64,000 nt of DNA from Combretum micranthum (lineage: Eukaryota > Streptophyta > Magnoliopsida > Myrtales > Combretaceae), in contig JAMXBD010000204.1 of the NCBI GenBank assembly GCA_024138025.1, positions 1,178,001-1,242,000 of the forward strand. Direction: 5' to 3'. Below the pieces are notes generated by a model. The model searched no databases. It saw only the letters and a list, made by a program, of their open reading frames with translations, and was not told where the DNA came from. The position numbers and the translations under genes are program-made. Positions 12,742-24,362 of the stretch are shown here, piece after piece (the first letter of the stretch is position 1; each line of letters starts with the position of its first letter).

Positions 12742-13274
12742 GGCTCCAGAGTATTATAGATGTATTGCCTGCATTCATCATGTGTGTATTCATATCGTGT
12801 GTTGAAAGATCTACATGAATGTTAATTTAATGCTTGATAACTTGTGTGATTGGTGATAATGAGGAACAAACTCATTAAGCCATAGTTTTGCTCATACCTC
12901 TATAACTTTTGTGTGTAGAATTAGTACATGTTGAAACTGGGTTAGAAATGTGTGGAGAGTACTTCTTCATTGGAAATCTAAAAAAAATAGGTTAAATGTA
13001 CAATGAACTTAGATTATGTAATAGACAAAATTTATAGTCACTTGAGACCATGTATTATATAAGCTCGGAACCGATTTTACTATTTGGTAAGGAACACTGA
13101 TTCTCTGTAATTCTGGTGAACTATGGAAAATCGTATACCTTAATTGTTTTCAAATAAAAATATCATATGAATGATTATAATCTCTGACTTGTAAAATGGT
13201 TCTCATATTATAGATGCACAAGTAATATGATAACTTTAGAATAATTCTATTAGGCCCCTATTAGGGTCGTGACA

Positions 13275-14067
13275 ATGAATATATATGCTACAACAATTTG
13301 GTAGAGACTAAATAAGATCACTTTTCATTTTAATCGATTAATTAAAAGTATAATTTAAGTCTTTACAATTCTTTGTATTTATTAATTTTCAACAATTACA
13401 ATATTTTTGTTTATTGTGTAATGCACAAATAATAATCTCTTCTTTTTTTTTTTGACATACATAAGCCTATTAAAAAAGAGTTAGGGAAATACTTTTGTAT
13501 ACTTAAATTTACTCCTCTATCTATAAAAATTGAGTCCCACATCTTTGACTGTGATATTAAATAAAAAAACTCCCATTTGACGTTGTTTTTTTTTTGGTCA
13601 AATTCAATCATTTAAATCTTTAAAAATACTAAATTCTTGTATCCCGGTGATATTTTTCTTGATCTTTCAAGTAAAAGGTACTAGGTTTAAATCTCTGTAA
13701 TGGTAAACAAACCTTTAAAAATGTTTTTTTTTTAGAAACATTTAAGTGTCATAACTTCTAATAGAACAATTCATTTTATGTGTTGCTTGTAGCAATTTAT
13801 TTGTCCTTTTGATTATCTTATGTTTGTAGGTTTTAAGGAATTTTTATTTTAAGCAGCTTTTAGGTTCTATTTTTGGCAACTTTTGACCTTTCATATATTT
13901 CATATTTGTATGCTCTAGGGTAAAGAAGAAAAATGGTTGATCATCATCATCATTATTATTATTGAGCTCCTCATTGCTCTATTTTTCCTATTTTGCCTAT
14001 GTATATTTTTCCTAGAATTTTACATGCGGTCCTATAATCTTATTTGATACACCCTCAAAGGAGGGTG
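13275..14067. other. AT-rich DNA, one possible SINE-like B box
   Basis: No gene is visible. Around 13625-13710 the text 'caagtaaaaggtactaggtttaaatctctgtaatgg' resembles the B-box region of tRNA-derived plant SINEs, but no convincing A box or target duplication was found. A short ATT/ATC simple repeat is at 13940-13965. Confidence 0.3.
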
Positions 14068-14496
14068 TGTAAGAATTTTCTACAATTTGAAAATAAGAAT
14101 TTAGAACACTACATTATTAATTATCATTGTAGTGAACTTGTGTTGATAGCAGCCATAATGTCTTCCTCTCTTTCTCCTGCTTAATTGATGGCTTTCAACG
14201 GGACTAGCCCATTAAGGTTTTTTTTTTTTGTTGCTCTTATGTTAAGGATTGGAGAGAGGATTTAGCCTATTTATAATAATCCAATAGGGCCCTCCCATCA
14301 TGGGCTAACTATTGGGCTCAAGGCCTCCTCTAACCAGTGAACTACATCTTAAAATAAGGTATAAATGGGCTTAACATATGATAGAACAAATGACTAAATA
14401 AATTTAGCTCAACTAATATATCTCATCAAACTATAATTATTCAACCATAACTCTAGACAATTAATGGCAACATAATATATTGAAAATTTTCTAACA
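14068..14496 (-). repeat. copia 3' LTR
   Basis: This 429-bp LTR begins TGTTAGAAAATTTTC on the minus strand, and in + orientation runs from TGTAAGAATTTTC to ..TTCTAACA. It is directly preceded on the minus strand by the purine-rich AACTAGGAGAA (complement of about 14497-14507), as expected of a polypurine tract. It matches the 5' LTR at 24097-24362, which lacks an internal segment of about 120 bp (14125-14245 here) and the outer end. Confidence 0.8.
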
Positions 14497-15143
14497 TTCT
14501 CCTAGTTAGGTAACATTAATTGTAATCACAAATAGGTTGAATAACAAAACTCAAATATAGCCACAATTATTTCTAATATAGTTTGAGAGTACACCTTAAA
14601 CACAATCCAATCCAACAAAAAATTACATATATTGAACCATGGCAATCATCTTTCACTCATTGTCATACATGACCTTCCATGATCACAAATATTAGGACTA
14701 ATGCCGACATGGGTTAAGATGTAGTAGTGTAGAAAGTAATAACATCACAAATGATTTAAAAATTATGTTATTACTTGCCAATCCTTTTACACATGATTTC
14801 TCATTCTCACAAATGCTTCAACAATAAGCACCGTTGAGAAATTTATAGATAAATATTAAAATATTATTCATGCATTTGAAAGAACAAATAAGACATGTAA
14901 TTTTAAACATATATCTCTGTTGCAAATAGGATGTACAATGGTGATATGTGCTCGCCTTTAAACAAAAACATAAATTCTCGAAGTATCAACAATAAAATTC
15001 AAACAAAATTATAATCATGTATGCAAAATACCTCAAAGGTTATTATTTAATAAAACAAATGTAATAAACACCAAGTTGCAAATAAATATCAAGTCATGTA
15101 TTGAGAAAAGATGACTAAATAACACTCCCACTAACCAAGAATA

Positions 15144-15800
15144 TCAAGACTCTAAAACACCCATGTCCTCAACATGTCTTTGGAATACAATAGGTCTTAA
15201 ACCTTTGGTTAATGGATCAACCAACATAGCTTCAGTATCAATATGTTCAATTACAATGTCACCTTTCTTTACTAGATCTCTAACAGTGAGATATTTGATT
15301 TTAACATGTTTTGACCCACTCAAACTTTTGTTATTCTTGAAAGATAACACAATTATAATGTTATCATAGTATATTGACAATGGCCTCGTGATGGACTCCA
15401 CAACTAAAAATCTAGAAATTAGATTTTTCAGCTAAATTGCTTGTGTTGCAGCACCATAGCATGCCATAAATTCTACATGCATAGTCGATGAAGTTGTTAA
15501 ACTTTGTTTGACATTCTTCTATGAAATTGCTTCCCTTACCAATATGAAAAAAATATCATAAAGTGGATTTTAAGTCATCTAGATAACCGGCAAAATTTGA
15601 ATCAGAGTATCCAATCACTTCAAGTTGCTCAACCCTCTTATACACTAACATGTAGTTCTTCATTTTCTGCAAGTATCTCAAGACCTTGTTAGTGGTAACC
15701 CATATGATCATGCCCAGGATTAGAGAGAACCCTCCCTAAAACACTCATAGCAATATTTGGACTTGTGCAGACTTGAGCATACATCGAACTTCCCATAAGA
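15144..15800 (-). pseudogene. copia RNase H remnant
   Basis: The last 85 codons (15144-15401) carry the C-terminal RNase H signature of copia polyproteins: 'SKHVKIKYLTVRDLVKKGDI', followed by an 'EHIDTEAMLVDPLTKGL' segment. This part would degrade the RNA strand during reverse transcription. Upstream of it (15402-15800), fragments of the same domain, including the region before the 'CxAATQAI'-like block, are broken by stops and small indels. The remnant continues directly from the reverse transcriptase remnant and lies just before the 3' LTR, which is the canonical position. Confidence 0.75.
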
Positions 15801-16199
15801 CTAGAATAGGGTACATTTTTCATGGTTCTCTCTTGATATCATCCTAGGACTTTGAAGCTTGCTATGTTTATCTCCTTTAACAATTGACACATTTCGAAGA
15901 TGACAAGCTTGCGTATTAAACCTATTAAGCACACTATCAATGTAAGCTCTTTGAGAAAGTCCTAACAAAGCACAAGATCTATCATGATGAATCTCAATGT
16001 CGAAAACAAAAGAAGCTTCCCCAAGATCCTTCATGTCAAAATTCTTATAGAACGGACTTTTAGTTTCATGCAGCAAGCCTAAATCACTACTAGCCAACAA
16101 AATATCATCAACATATAAAACAAGAAAGATAAACTTGCTCTCACTGACTTTCAAATAAGTGCATTGGTCAATTTTATTCTCAACAAAACCAAGAGAAAA
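15801..16199 (-). pseudogene. copia reverse transcriptase, C-terminal half
   Basis: An open stretch carries the catalytic 'LYVDDILLASSD' motif (YVDD box), preceded by 'SLGFVENKIDQCTYLKVS' and followed by 'MKDLGEASFVFDIEI', then 'GLSQRAYIDSVLNRF'. All three are standard landmarks of copia reverse transcriptases. The frame is cut at its 5' side by a solo LTR insertion at 16200. The matching N-terminal half resumes at 19772 on the far side. A deletion or frameshift removes the link to RNase H. It is nonfunctional as it stands. Confidence 0.85.
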
Positions 16200-17610
16200 T
16201 GTAAATTCCAAGATTTTTCATACTAATAGAAATAGATAGAAATATAAAAATAGAAATAGAATGTTAATATAGGACTCAACCAAGGCCTTAGAATGAAACC
16301 ACAAGTCGTAATAAGCCTATACATAATTTCAAACCCTAAAACAAAGTACTATAAATAATAACATATAGTAAAAATAGATTTTCATAATCAGTATCGAAAA
16401 CTCAAAGTATAGAAATAATTTAAAAATGACTTTAAGTGTAATAGCATGTGAATAAACAATTAAGTTTATAGTCAAAAAAAGATAATTTAAGAATGAACCG
16501 TTAGAGTTATAAATATACAATAAAAACAAAAACAGATCCATAACCACAATATAAACTCCAAATAAATGCTTGGATCACACCATTATTCTAGTTAGAAAAT
16601 TATAAAGCTATTAGAGATTGAAACGAAAATTGACCTATTAAGCTTAGAAAACTCTAATCAGGTGAGATAAAACCCTAAAAATAATTTATCGCGTAAACTT
16701 TAAACCAAAAGTTGAACTTAATAACAATCTAGAAAATTTGTAGAACTCTATATAAATTTTTAGAGATAAAACTCTTGAATAATTGTCGTATTTGTACCCG
16801 TTTAGCTTAATAAACTATACTAAAACTAAAATAATTAAACAAATAAATAATATAATGATGATTTCTCCTTAATGCTGGTGCAAATTGGATGAAATACAAG
16901 GCTGAGATTTCTTTGAAATGTTATAGCCGAAATCGGTGGAACAAATAGGCTAAATAGGGATAGAAAAAGTCAAAGAAAAATAAGAATGAACCAATCAAAA
17001 CAACTCATGTGTGTAGCACATTTAATGCATAAGGAAATGCATTCAACCAAGTTGAAGTTCGGTGGAAAAACTTCTTCTTTTTGGTCGAAGAATGCAAAGG
17101 ATCAGCTGCCTTCTTCTTGTTTATATAACTCACCTTAATTTACTACAAAACAAAACAATTATAAATACACAAACAACAGCTCAAACATAGCAACAAGAAC
17201 ACACAAACCATACACAAACATAACCATACAACAACTCCAGCAAGGTCTAGATAAGCTTAGGAAAAGAGCAAGGAAAGGTAAGTGTAAATTTGTTTTTAAT
17301 TAGTTATATGTTAGAACTCTAGCCTAAACAATGTTATTGTTAACCCTAGGTCTGAATCCAACTTTAGAGGAGATTTTAGTACCCTCAAATCTACTCAAAC
17401 AAGGTAATATCTAGTCCAAAAGCTCCATTAATGTATTATGTTACATGTTGAAGTTAGAAACTAGGTTGAATGATGATTAGAAGAAGTAATATGTATTGAT
17501 ATGTCACGTACAATACATGTAAAGTGTAGAAAAACACTTAGGAATAGTTTAAATGCAAGTATAATACACATATGTTAAAAGAAAATTAAGTTTCGAATCA
17601 TGAAAAATTG

Positions 17611-17965
17611 GAGAAGATGATGAACGGTGTCAACACTGCCTATATGCCGGCAGTGTAAGTGTTCAATGCTGGCGGTGTACACAGGTAGGCTGACGGTATT
17701 GAGACGGCTTACTTTAAAACAGAAGCTATGTAAAATTTATTTTTATATAAAATGAACGAAAGCCGGTAAATTTGAATTCTACGTAGGTAGCATAGAAGCT
17801 AACGTACGTTATAAAGCTAGCGGCCTGTAACCGACGTACGTTATAAAGCCAGCGGCCTACAGCCAACATACGCTGATGCAAAATAACATGTAAAGCATAA
17901 GAACGCCGACATCTGGGTATCAATGCTGGCAGTGTTGGAGCTAGTGTACATGCATAATTTCCTTG
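17611..17965 (+). repeat. GC-rich variable island of solo LTR, with 32-bp tandem repeat
   Basis: Starting just after the conserved word 'gaagatgatgaac', about 350 bp are rich in GCCGGC/CTGGCGG-type words, unlike the AT-rich remainder. A 32-bp unit (ACGTACGTTATAAAGCYAGC then GGCCT..) occurs twice in tandem around 17802-17865. The corresponding site in other copies has different sequence of the same style. Confidence 0.7.
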
Positions 17966-17988
17966 CTTGAAATCTGTTTTACACAACA

Positions 17989-18001
17989 TATAATAATAAT
18001 A

Positions 18002-18059
<58 letters not shown>
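17989..18059. repeat. (AAT)n microsatellite in LTR
   Basis: More than twenty AAT/ATA units with one phase break. A simple repeat that expanded within this solo LTR copy. Confidence 0.9.
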
Positions 18060-19771
18060 TGGTTTAATATTCGAGAAGTATTAAACCCTAAAAACTATAG
18101 GAAAATACTATTGTTATTAGCAACAATAATTATTAAATATTTGTTTTATATAGATAAATATAAAAGAATGGAAATCTAAATAAGCTAAATTTATGAATAA
18201 TGTGATATCTAAAAACGAAAAAATAATTATATGAAGTAGATTAAGAGCAACATGACAAAACTAAATAATAAGAAATAAATACTAGTTACCATAATATGTT
18301 AACTAAAAGAACGATATAAAGATAGTGATATAGTAATGATAAAAATATCAATCTAATGAATACAAATTCTACAAATTCCCAATAAAAATATATAAATATC
18401 CAATAAGATCAAGATAAGTAAAATGAAAATAAATATTAAATAATAATTAATTATCATAGGACCATTAGATGACTAATATAGTAATATGAAGAAAACCAAA
18501 TATCAGTATATGACACTTAGACACTTATAGGAGTTTAGTCCTATAATTTATGTTTTATTGATGAATATTTTATTCATCTTAATAGGTGATTTTGAATCTA
18601 TAGAAGATTTCCCAGCTGACTATTATGACTAGTCAATATGAGTAGATAAGTAACTCAGTCATATTATACTGTTTGTGCTTATAATTAGTTGAATATGTAA
18701 TACAAAGATAATAATATGGTTGTTATGATACTATAGTTGAAATTTGTTGTGATTTGATTGCATGGTTGTTAATTCATGATAATGAAAGCGATAATATTTG
18801 TTTGATGACTTTGATAAGCATGTTATAAGCTGTGTATGTAATGTTTGGACATCCTAAGTCTGATTAAAATTTATTGGCTTGTAATTAAAACAAGCATGCA
18901 TATATAGAAAAGGTGACAGCTTGCTATGTATTAATATTTTGGTTCTCTGTTAATGCTTGGTTTTTCTAAAAGTGTTAGTTTTTTCAAGGTTTTCTTTGTT
19001 TCGTCGGTTTTACAGGAACTAAGTGGCAACGAAAAATGCTGCCCGTAGTATCTCTTTGAAATGATTAATACTTAGGGAGTTTCTAAGGATTGGTACAGAA
19101 AATGGTCAGTTAAAACATCATTAAGCTAAAGTGATAACCTTAAGACGAGAAATTGTTGATTTTCCTGTAAACTTAGTCTCTTCCGGGTAGGTGAGTCATA
19201 AAATAATTGTTCTTCAACCCTAAAAAGAGAGCGTAAATCTTTTTTCTGTTTGGATTCTAGATCATCCAAGCTTGTATTTGAGCATATGTTTGATTGTTTG
19301 CATTACATATGATTTGTTAATAAACTTGTTTGATGTGTAATATGTTTGGTTATTCACTGAGCCTTTGGTTTCGCTTACACTCCTAAAGACATTTCAGTTT
19401 TACTCTACGACTGTGGTTAGTTACATCCAGGAGTATGACCTCAGTAACAATTTAGAAGCTGGATGCTTATGGGTCAAATTGGGATAAGTTGTTTTCTATG
19501 GTTCCTAGTATAGACTAGTTAGTTTATGGATTATCTGTTATGTATTTGAAGATTTATAGAAAGATTATATGGTCTGTAATGTCTTTATGATACCTGTTAC
19601 TTGTGATGATAATTATTTACTAATTTATGTCTTATATGTATTTATTCTTTCTTATCAAAGCAGCTAAAAGACCCTATTGTTTGAAAAATATGTCGCTTTC
19701 CAAAGGTAATCCAGTGATAGTATTCAAGTGTGGCTTGTTTGCTACTATTAGGGTACCCTGAGGACGTGACA

Positions 19772-20700
19772 AAAATAATCATGTCATTGAATTTTAAGTA
19801 CCATTATCATGATGCATATTTGAGACCATAAATTGATTTTTTTTAACCGACAAACAAGATGTTCTTTACCAATCTCAATGAAACTTTGAGGTTGTGTCAT
19901 ATACACTTCCTCAACTAAATCACCATTCAAAATAGCTGTTTTTATATCGATTTGGTGTAATTATAAGTTACAATGAGTAACAAAGACCATAATAATTCTA
20001 AATGAATCATTACTTGAAACAGGTGTGAACATCTTACGATAGTCAACACCTTCCTTTTGAGTGAACTCCTCAACTACTAATTTTGCTCTACGACGCTCAA
20101 TTTTTCCACTTGATTCTTTCAACAAGTTTGCAACCATTGAAAGCTCAACAAGCTCTTACACTTTATTGTTAACTATAGATTGCATCCCATCTCTTATAAT
20201 GTTTGACTATATAGTAGACTATGGGCCAGATATTGCATCATCGTATGTTAAAGGTTCAATAATATCATTAATTTCATCAACAATTTCATCAAGATACACA
20301 ACATAATCATCAAAAAATAGCAAGACGCCTTTGTCTTTCTAATCTTTTAAGCGATACGTCTTATTGGTGCTCTTTTGGCTGGCATATCTCATTATTGGGT
20401 GCAACATTAACAATTTGTGGATCATTTACATAATAAGATATATGTGAAATAAGTTCAGGAAAAGTATGTAATGGAAGACTCGTCACTTTTTGTTCCATAT
20501 TAGAAGGTTCATCACATGTTATATCAACCACATCAAACTCCATAAATTTAGTAGTCATGGACTCAACAATATTAGTACCATGTGTAAGACAATAGAACCT
20601 ATACTGCTTAAAACATTTGAGATAACCAATAAAATAACATCAAGTAGACTTTGTATCAGTGGTTTTCTTGGATGGGTTATATATCCTCACCTCAGTTGGA
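19772..20700 (-). pseudogene. copia reverse transcriptase, N-terminal half, and linker
   Basis: On the minus strand, fragments match the start of copia reverse transcriptase: a 'VVEEFTQKEGVDYRKMFTPV'-like block (about 20030-20090), 'IKTAILNGDLVEEVYMTQP'-like text (about 19890-19960), and a decayed 'EHLVCRLKK..' block near 19840. Stops interrupt all of them. The section 20200-20700 is the low-conservation linker after integrase. The reading resumes at 16199 beyond the solo LTR. Confidence 0.7.
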
Positions 20701-20705
20701 TAACA

Positions 20706-21290
20706 TTAGACACGAAAGTGATTCAAATTGGCTTTCCTGTTGGTCCATAATTCAAAAGGAGTTTCAGGAACAAATTTGCTTAGAATACAATTAAGGATAT
20801 ATAAAGTTGTTTTAATGGGCCCACCCCAAAGAAAAGTAGGTAAATTGGAACGACTCATCATACTTCTCATCATATCTTTAAAGGTACAGTTACGTCTTTC
20901 AGTCGCACCATTTTGTTCTAGACTCCCATGCATAGTATATTAGGCAACAATCTCTCACTCTTGTAAATACTAGGCAAGTGGACCAGTATGTTGTCCTATA
21001 TCACCATGTTTGCCATAATATTCATCACCACAATCAAATCTTACAATTTTAATGACTTTCTTTGATTATTTCTCAAACTCAAGCTTGAAAATTTTAAAAC
21101 TTTCAAGAGCATTAGATTTTTCATTTATCAAGTAACTATAACCATAATGGGAAAAGTCATCAATGAAAGTAAGAAAATATTTATTACCGCATAATGTGGG
21201 ACGATAAGGTCTACTAATGTCAGTGTGAATTATCTCTAAAATACCTAAACTACGAGTTGTGCCTTATTTTATAATCCTACTTTGTTTCCC
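20706..21290 (-). pseudogene. copia integrase core remnant
   Basis: The 3' part of the integrase catalytic core is clear: '[20 protein letters not shown]' contains the glutamate-bearing 'QNGxxERRN' block, followed by '[18 protein letters not shown]' and 'TPFELW'. Upstream, around 21060-21240, decayed text corresponds to 'yfltFIDDFSHyGY.YL' and the 'GDIxRP' region with its catalytic aspartates. Integrase would insert the cDNA copy into the chromosome. Internal stops, including one between the two blocks, make it inactive. Its position before reverse transcriptase defines the element as Ty1/copia. Confidence 0.8.
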
Positions 21291-22034
21291 TCTATGCAAT
21301 TAACATAAGTTTCAGTATTACTAAAATCAAGGGAATGAAGAATTCCTTATTTAATTAATCTTTCAACTCTTTTTTAGAGATGTGACCTAATCTTTTTTAC
21401 CATCGGCAATTTTTCATTAATTAAAGGCCTTTTAGACACAGTGTTCTCAACGCTCAAAGAAGCATGTTCATTATTATTGGGTAAGCACATCATGTATTCC
21501 ATCATTCAAGACACCATGACCAATAACTTGAGAATTTAAAGGTAGCTCAACTTTTCCATTACTGAAAATAAAAGATTATCTTATTTTATCCAACAATGAA
21601 ACATAAGTTAAATTTCGTCTAAAAGTTGGTACATAAAAAATATTTTATAAAATAAATTGAAAACCAATCCCTAAATTCAAACAAATAGCTCCTACAAACT
21701 CAACATCAACGTCAACATTATTTCCTACTCTCAATTTGGCTTCATGATCACTTAGTATCCTTTTCTTTATGAACCCCTGCAAGGTAATTGTTACATGGAC
21801 GGTAGACCTACTATCAAGTCACCAAGAATTAATTGGAACATTAACTAAGTTAGATTCAAAACAAATAAAGGCTAGTGAGTTACCATTTTCTTTATTTTTC
21901 TTTTCTAACAGGGAAGTAAATCTAGCACATTCACTCTTCTTATGTCCAATTTTCTTACAAAAGAAACACTCTACATTTTTCTTAATGGCAACTTTAGGAC
22001 CTCCCACACGAGTTATCTGACCACTATTTTGCAT
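21291..22034 (-). pseudogene. copia gag C-terminus, zinc knuckle and protease/pre-integrase remnant
   Basis: A CCHC zinc knuckle 'VECFFCKKIGHKKSECARF' (C-x2-C-x4-H-x4-C, about 21920-21975) marks the nucleocapsid end of gag. Downstream on the minus strand, 'WLVDSRSTVHVTITLQGFI'-like fragments (about 21770-21820) are the protease region, where the D-S-G of related elements appears as DSR. Then comes a poorly preserved pre-integrase segment. Several stops are present. Confidence 0.65.
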
Positions 22035-22865
22035 CTTGGATTTATTGAACTTTCTTGAGAGTATGATGAGAAGCCTTTTTTCTAGATATCCTTCTTTTTT
22101 TTTGTAAAAAGCTGGTTTATATTAGGAAACTATAAAAGGCACTTAATTCTTTTCTTCTTAGTTTTTCTTCTTCAGCAACACAATTACAAATAAGATCACT
22201 AATACTCCAAGTTGAATTGAGGGTATTATCGGTTGTTTTAATTTGCCAAAAATTAGATGGTAAAGAATTGAGGAAATGACTTACTATGAATTTGTTCGAA
22301 GGGAAATTTCAAAATTTTTTAGTTTCAATTGGATATGGATCATTGAGGATATATTCTCTAAACCACCCCACCTTTTCATACTTCATTCCTGTTAGTTCAC
22401 TCGATAGACTTCTTGCTTCAACATTACTAAGGGTTTGGTACATATTTCCTATAGCAATAAAAAATTCTCATGGCCACGAGACTCAACCTATTGGATCTCT
22501 CCACCTTGCATACAATTCCTTTTGCTTAGTAGAACTCTCTTTAGTTGGTTTAACAGGCTTATTTTCACGTAAAGCCAGGTCAATATCAGCAATACTCAAA
22601 GCAAACTCAACGTCTTGTTTCCACTTCTTATAATTAGCACGATTAAGAATTTCAATGGAAGCATTGTTATTGTTCACACCCAAATTAACTGTGAATCACA
22701 ATAAGAATGCAACAAGTTACTAAATTGGGTAACATGTTTAGTAGGCTCATTTTCACGTAAAGCCAGGTCAATATCAGCAATACTCAAAGCAAACTCAATG
22801 TCTTGTTTCCACTTCTTGTAATTAGCACGATTAAGAATTTCAATGGTAGCATTGTTATTGTTCAC
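22035..22865 (-). pseudogene. copia gag with tandemly duplicated N-terminus
   Basis: The gag start is present twice. One copy (22674-22865) and one copy (22483-22683) both encode a start of the form M..NNNNA[TS]IEILNRANYKKW, then 'KQD[IV]EFALSIADIDLALRE', the UBN2-type capsid N-terminus of copia elements. The duplication is 188 bp out of phase with the original, so the upstream copy runs into unrelated codons and stops. The downstream copy continues into the capsid ('TKQKELYARW...') but meets several stops. Gag would form the virus-like particle that packages the RNA; here it is inactive. Confidence 0.75.
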
Positions 22866-22919
22866 ACCTAAATTAACTGTGAATCACAATAAGAATGCAA
22901 CAAGTTAATAAATTGGGCA
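22556..22919. repeat. 188-bp tandem duplication of gag start and leader
   Basis: The blocks 22556-22731 and 22744-22919 are nearly identical, with a handful of substitutions. Each runs from 'ggct.attttcacgtaaagccagg' to 'gcaacaagtta.taaattggg'. The repeat covers the last bases of the leader and about 40 gag codons. Confidence 0.85.
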
Positions 22920-24081
22920 ATTAGCTTATTTCTTAAGAAAAAAAAATCTTATGGTTTTAATTACTCGAGAGTCTAGTGTATAACTTACAAATCCCCTTTG
23001 GGTAGGAATGCAACATGCATTAGGATCTCCCTATGTGAAGCGAACCAATGCAAATGCACAAACTTTTGAAAATTTGTCCTTTGGAAGACAAATATTCTAA
23101 GCTTATGTATTCCCTCATATTGCTCCACTCTATTCTTAAAATTAAAGTATATAAATACCCCATTTGGGCAGGTAATTATATATAATAATTTTAAGACAAA
23201 CTCTATTATCTATCATAAGACAATTATGTAAGTTTAAATGAATAGACCACTTTGGTGGCAACTATCCACTTCTACCTATAAAATTATCTATAAATAAAGT
23301 TTGCCCAAATCACTAGAGTGCATCTAATCACATATGTGCACTTAAAATATATTTACACATGGTGCTTTTATACACATACAAACCCTCAAATATAATTGTA
23401 TTCTTATCACAATTTAAGATTACAAATAGAATATATGCATATATAATATGTAAATTAAAAACAAAATAAAACAAATCAATATTACCTTTTTAGCCACATT
23501 TTGCAAAGCAAGAATTATCATTATTATTAATTAAAAACAACACATACAACGATTTTGTATCTTCGCATTAATTTTGAGTATTTTTACTTCGATAATAATC
23601 ACAAGCAAATTTCTATGTGGTCCACAAGCTATGTATTAACCTTGATGTTATAATACATGTACATATATTTGTTAGTCAATCGTAGAATCATATAACTAAA
23701 AATCGATGAATAGGTTAGTTGATATAATATGCCTTCTACAGAGATGCACATTATGGGGTCAAGACTATGTCAATTGCACCCTTAAAAAAAATATGTTACT
23801 TTCAACGTGATCTCATATTTAAATAAAGAAAAAACAATATTTTTCATGTTTGACATATGTTTCGTATGGTTATCAATGAAAAATAATTATTAAATACTTT
23901 CGTATACATCATCAAAAGATCTAAAGAGTAATCTTTAATTATATTCTTGGAATATGTAATAAAATAAAATCATTGAATTGATCCCTGAAACATACCCATA
24001 ATCATATACCCATGGTAATCAATTCATGAAATAAAAACATAATCGATTAAAGCAATTAGGGTTCTAAATTTATACATACAA
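22920..24081 (-). other. copia untranslated leader, about 1.2 kb, no domain seen
   Basis: This is AT-rich sequence between the primer-binding site and the gag start, with no open frame of note. It is long for a copia leader, so it may contain an unrecognised insertion. Confidence 0.4.
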
Positions 24082-24096
24082 GGCTCTCATACCGCA
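24081..24096 (-). other. copia primer-binding site, tRNA-Met type (degenerate)
   Basis: On the minus strand, directly after the 5' LTR end, the sequence is TGCGGTATGAGAGCCT. This differs at a few positions from TGGTATCAGAGC(C), the complement of the initiator tRNA-Met 3' end used by most plant LTR retrotransposons. Confidence 0.65.
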
Positions 24097-24362
24097 TGTA
24101 ATAATTTTCTACAATTTAAATATGTGAATTTAGAACACCACACCATTAATTATTATTAACCTAACTTATTTATAATAATCCAATAAGGCTGTCTCATTAC
24201 GAGCCAACTATTAGACTCAAGGCATATACTAGCCATCTAACTACATCTCTAAAATAAGATATAAACAGGCTTAACATATAATTAATGAAAAAAAAACTAA
24301 ATAAATTTTGCTTAACTAATATATTTCATCAAAATATAATTATTCAACTATAACTCCAAACA
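24097..24362 (-). repeat. copia 5' LTR, truncated
   Basis: It matches 14068-14459 from TGTAATAATTTTCTACAATTT to 'attattcaactataactccaaacaa'. It lacks an internal segment of about 120 bp and the outer ~35 bp that would carry the terminal TG of the minus strand. Confidence 0.75.

Larger units (their letters stand above)
7641..13274 (+). mobile_element. old solo-LTR-like unit of the first long-LTR family, with two nested elements
   Basis: The start TGCAATCCTCGAAATTTTTG matches the start of the first-family LTRs (TGTAAACCCCGACAATTTT at 33864, TGTAAATTCCAAGATTTTT at 16200). The end, ...TTAGGGTCGTGACA, matches their 'gtacc..(g)gcgTGACA' end. Between these the order of recognisable blocks is the same. 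Subtracting the two nested hAT-like elements leaves about 4.3 kb, compatible with the 3.1-4.0-kb copies. The flanks AGAGA and ATGAA do not form a convincing target duplication, so the insertion is old or rearranged. Confidence 0.4.
16200..19771 (+). mobile_element. solo LTR of long-LTR gypsy family 1 (3572 bp)
   Basis: It begins TGTAAATTCCAAGATTTTT and ends ..GAGGACGTGACA, matching the ends of the 5' LTR at 33864-36958. Internal order is shared: 'ggatcacaccattattctagttagaaaatt', 'aatttatcgcgtaaacttt', the GC-rich island, an AT/AAT-rich part, then 'ggtttcgcttacactcctaaagacatttcag'. It sits in the copia reverse transcriptase and is flanked by AAAA(T), an ambiguous 4-5-bp duplication in an A-rich target. 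No internal domain accompanies it, so it is a solo LTR formed by LTR-LTR recombination. Confidence 0.8.
14068..24362 (-). mobile_element. Ty1/copia LTR retrotransposon, degenerate, interrupted by a solo LTR
   Basis: On the minus strand the order is: truncated 5' LTR (24097-24362), tRNA-Met-type primer site, long leader, gag with a duplicated start, zinc knuckle, integrase, reverse transcriptase, RNase H, purine tract and 3' LTR (14068-14496). Integrase preceding reverse transcriptase marks it as copia. A 3572-bp solo LTR of another family splits the reverse transcriptase. Stops and frameshifts interrupt every domain, so the element is dead. Without the nested LTR it would be about 6.7 kb, within the normal range for copia elements. 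No flanking duplication was recognised, because the outer end of the 5' LTR is lost. Confidence 0.85.

Noticed and set aside
17726..17989. Similar 65-87-codon frames at the same LTR position (17726, 34955, 47490)
   Set aside because: Shared only because the LTRs are homologous. The frames shift and substitute freely in the GC-rich island and show no conserved protein.
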